Below, in pieces: positions 5,535 through 5,826 of a stretch of DNA of 5,826 bases; positions within the stretch are counted from its first letter, which is position 1; every line of letters begins with the position of its first letter. Below the pieces are notes generated by a model that was not told the origin of the DNA, made no database searches, and worked only from the letters and a program-made list of their open reading frames with translations. The translations under genes were made by a program, and so were the position numbers. Source of the DNA: Helicobacter sp. (GTDB taxonomy: Bacteria > Campylobacterota > Campylobacteria > Campylobacterales > Helicobacteraceae); assembly GCA_014799985.1 (NCBI GenBank), contig JAAVGZ010000090.1, positions 1-5,826 of the forward strand, written 5' to 3'.

Positions 5535-5567
5535 AGGATTCTATCATGTTGCACCTTTTGGAATCCT
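5535..5567. repeat. Inverted repeat flanking the selC promoter region
   Basis: AGGATTC (5535-5541) and GAATCCT (5561-5567) are exact reverse complements 19 nt apart. The left arm overlaps the putative -10 element. The arrangement could be an operator, but GGATTC-like words also recur by chance in this genome, and no regulator is implied. Confidence 0.3.
5538..5543 (-). promoter_or_regulatory. Probable -10 element of the selC-secG-frr-pyrE-RDD operon
   Basis: On the - strand the sequence reads TGATAGAAT, giving a -10 hexamer TAGAAT with an upstream TG as in extended -10 promoters. It ends 10 nt before the tRNA 5' end, so a start point about 6-7 nt downstream would leave only a few bases of leader. 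No TTGACA-like -35 is seen, which is usual for vegetative promoters in Helicobacter and Campylobacter. No other promoter is obvious between selC and the RDD gene. Confidence 0.5.
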
Positions 5568-5593
5568 AAAGAGTTTTTGGCGCTTTGTGTTGC

Positions 5594-5606
5594 TCGCTCG
5601 CAATGA
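5594..5606 (-). repeat. Fragment resembling a CATTGCGAGCGA dispersed repeat
   Basis: On the - strand the bases read TCATTGCGAGCGA. Words of this type (CATTGCGAG followed by GCGA) are commonly found in dispersed intergenic repeats of several bacteria, Helicobacter among them as far as I recall. Only a short piece is present, so copy number in this genome cannot be judged. Confidence 0.35.
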
Positions 5607-5614
5607 CACAATGA

Positions 5615-5632
5615 GTGCGACTAAAGTCGCAC
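5615..5632. repeat. Perfect short hairpin repeat
   Basis: GTGCGACT (5615-5622) and AGTCGCAC (5625-5632) are exact reverse complements with a central AA. The natural fold is a 7-bp stem with a TAAA loop. No T-run follows on either strand, so it is not a clear terminator. It sits in the non-coding spacer upstream of selC. Confidence 0.55.
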
Positions 5633-5646
5633 CTCCGAATCACACG

Positions 5647-5694
5647 AAAAAGCGCGCGCAAAGCTATGGCGAAGCCATAGCACAGCGCCGCTTT
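5647..5694 (-). terminator. Putative leftward intrinsic terminator
   Basis: Read on the - strand, a two-part stem forms. The inner part is eight perfect pairs (5681-5674 with 5670-5663) around a TTC loop. The outer part is ten pairs (5694-5685 with 5659-5649) with one bulged base at 5655 and a small 3x3 internal loop between the two parts. The 3' end of the stem runs directly into a five-T tract (5651-5647). GC-rich stem plus T-run is the form of a Rho-independent terminator. It could end transcription coming from a gene beyond the right edge of the window and insulate the selC operon. On the + strand the hairpin is followed by only three T residues. Confidence 0.45.
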
Positions 5695-5695
5695 G

Positions 5696-5709
5696 AAGAT
5701 TGCAATCTT
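5696..5709. repeat. 14-base perfect palindrome
   Basis: AAGATTGCAATCTT is fully self-complementary and abuts the terminator-like hairpin at 5649-5694. It could be a binding site for a dimeric regulator or an added arm of the neighbouring structure. Neither is supported by anything else in the window. Confidence 0.4.
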
Positions 5710-5728
5710 TGATTCTCCATTGCTCATG

Positions 5729-5734
5729 ATTCTA
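5729..5734 (-). promoter_or_regulatory. Second -10-like TAGAAT on the - strand
   Basis: The nonamer GATAGAATC appears here (5736-5728) exactly as at the selC promoter (5545-5537). A transcript starting near 5720 would run through the hairpin cluster towards selC. The same bases lie between a GGGAGG (5741-5736) and an ATG (5727), so they may equally be a ribosome-site spacer or a chance match. Confidence 0.2.
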
Positions 5735-5743
5735 TCCTCCCAA

Positions 5744-5794
5744 CCACAGCGCACACGTCTATGTTCTCATCTTAACATAGACGAAGCGCTGTGG
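5744..5794. repeat. Large 19-bp hairpin in the non-coding spacer
   Basis: CCACAGCGC (5744-5752) pairs perfectly with GCGCTGTGG (5786-5794), and CGTCTATGTT (5756-5765) pairs perfectly with AACATAGACG (5774-5783). The two helices are separated by a 3x2 internal loop and capped by an 8-nt loop (5766-5773). There is no T-run on either side, so a standard terminator is unlikely. It may be a palindromic dispersed repeat, a structured leader, or part of a small RNA. Confidence 0.7.
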
Positions 5795-5826
5795 AGCATG
5801 ACATAGTCCGTGCGGAGCACAATCAG

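Larger units (their letters stand above)
5528..5826. other. Non-coding, hairpin-rich spacer upstream of selC
   Basis: This stretch of about 300 bases holds no convincing gene on either strand. It contains the probable selC promoter next to the tRNA, several inverted repeats listed separately, and three occurrences of CACAGCGC or its complement (5681-5688, 5745-5752, 5786-5793). The last bases add a small hairpin, GTGC (5810-5813) with GCAC (5817-5820). The gene to the right lies outside the window. Confidence 0.6.

Noticed and set aside
5530..5712. A 60-codon + strand reading frame over the spacer.
   Set aside because: It begins inside the selC promoter region, is built from inverted repeats, and has no ribosome site or recognisable protein features.
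5566..5727. A 53-codon - strand reading frame starting at ATG 5727 with GGGAGG 8 nt upstream.
   Set aside because: Its body runs through the terminator-like hairpin, the 5615-5632 hairpin and the CATTGCGAGCGA-type repeat, and the protein resembles nothing I know. The good ribosome site keeps a small doubt, but I do not call it a gene.
5528..5826. A CRISPR array or attachment site next to the tRNA.
   Set aside because: There are no regularly spaced direct repeats, no second copy of the tRNA 3' end, and no integrase gene in the window.

Overview
The window looks like a chromosomal segment of a Helicobacter-type member of the Campylobacterota (Epsilonproteobacteria). The + strand order flhG - small membrane protein - fliA - fliM - fliY is the one I know from Helicobacter pylori (HP1034 to HP1030). 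The - strand order secG - frr - pyrE - RDD protein matches H. pylori HP1255 to HP1258. The protein sequences are Helicobacter-like throughout. The DNA is more GC-rich than H. pylori over most genes (41 of 60 bases are G or C at 2701-2760), so a higher-GC relative is likely. The species cannot be named from this window.

Positions 1-3389 (+ strand) hold the distal half of a flagellar regulation and switch operon. It contains the C-terminal end of FlhG (flagellar number ATPase), a 128-residue two-helix membrane protein, the flagellar sigma factor FliA (sigma-28), and two C-ring proteins, FliM and FliY. The genes are tightly packed (1-nt overlap fliA/fliM, 1-nt gap fliM/fliY). FlhG helps set flagellar number and position, FliA transcribes late flagellar genes, and FliM with FliY form the switch that receives CheY-P.

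Positions 3386-5527 (- strand) hold a convergent housekeeping unit, read right to left: the selenocysteine tRNA selC, secG (protein export), frr (ribosome recycling), pyrE (pyrimidine synthesis) and an RDD-family membrane protein. secG and frr overlap by 14 nt, and the other protein-gene gaps are 8-12 nt. The two operons meet tail to tail with their stop codons sharing the four bases CTAG at 3386-3389, so there is no intergenic terminator between them.

Positions 5528-5826 contain no convincing protein gene. The segment holds a probable selC promoter and an unusual density of perfect inverted repeats, one of which resembles a leftward intrinsic terminator. Part of it resembles dispersed repeats of the CATTGCGAGCGA type. 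I see no CRISPR array, insertion sequence, toxin-antitoxin pair or clearly new multi-gene system. The most notable items are selC heading this operon, the hairpin-dense spacer, a 13-bp perfect inverted repeat inside fliA, and the shared-stop convergent junction.
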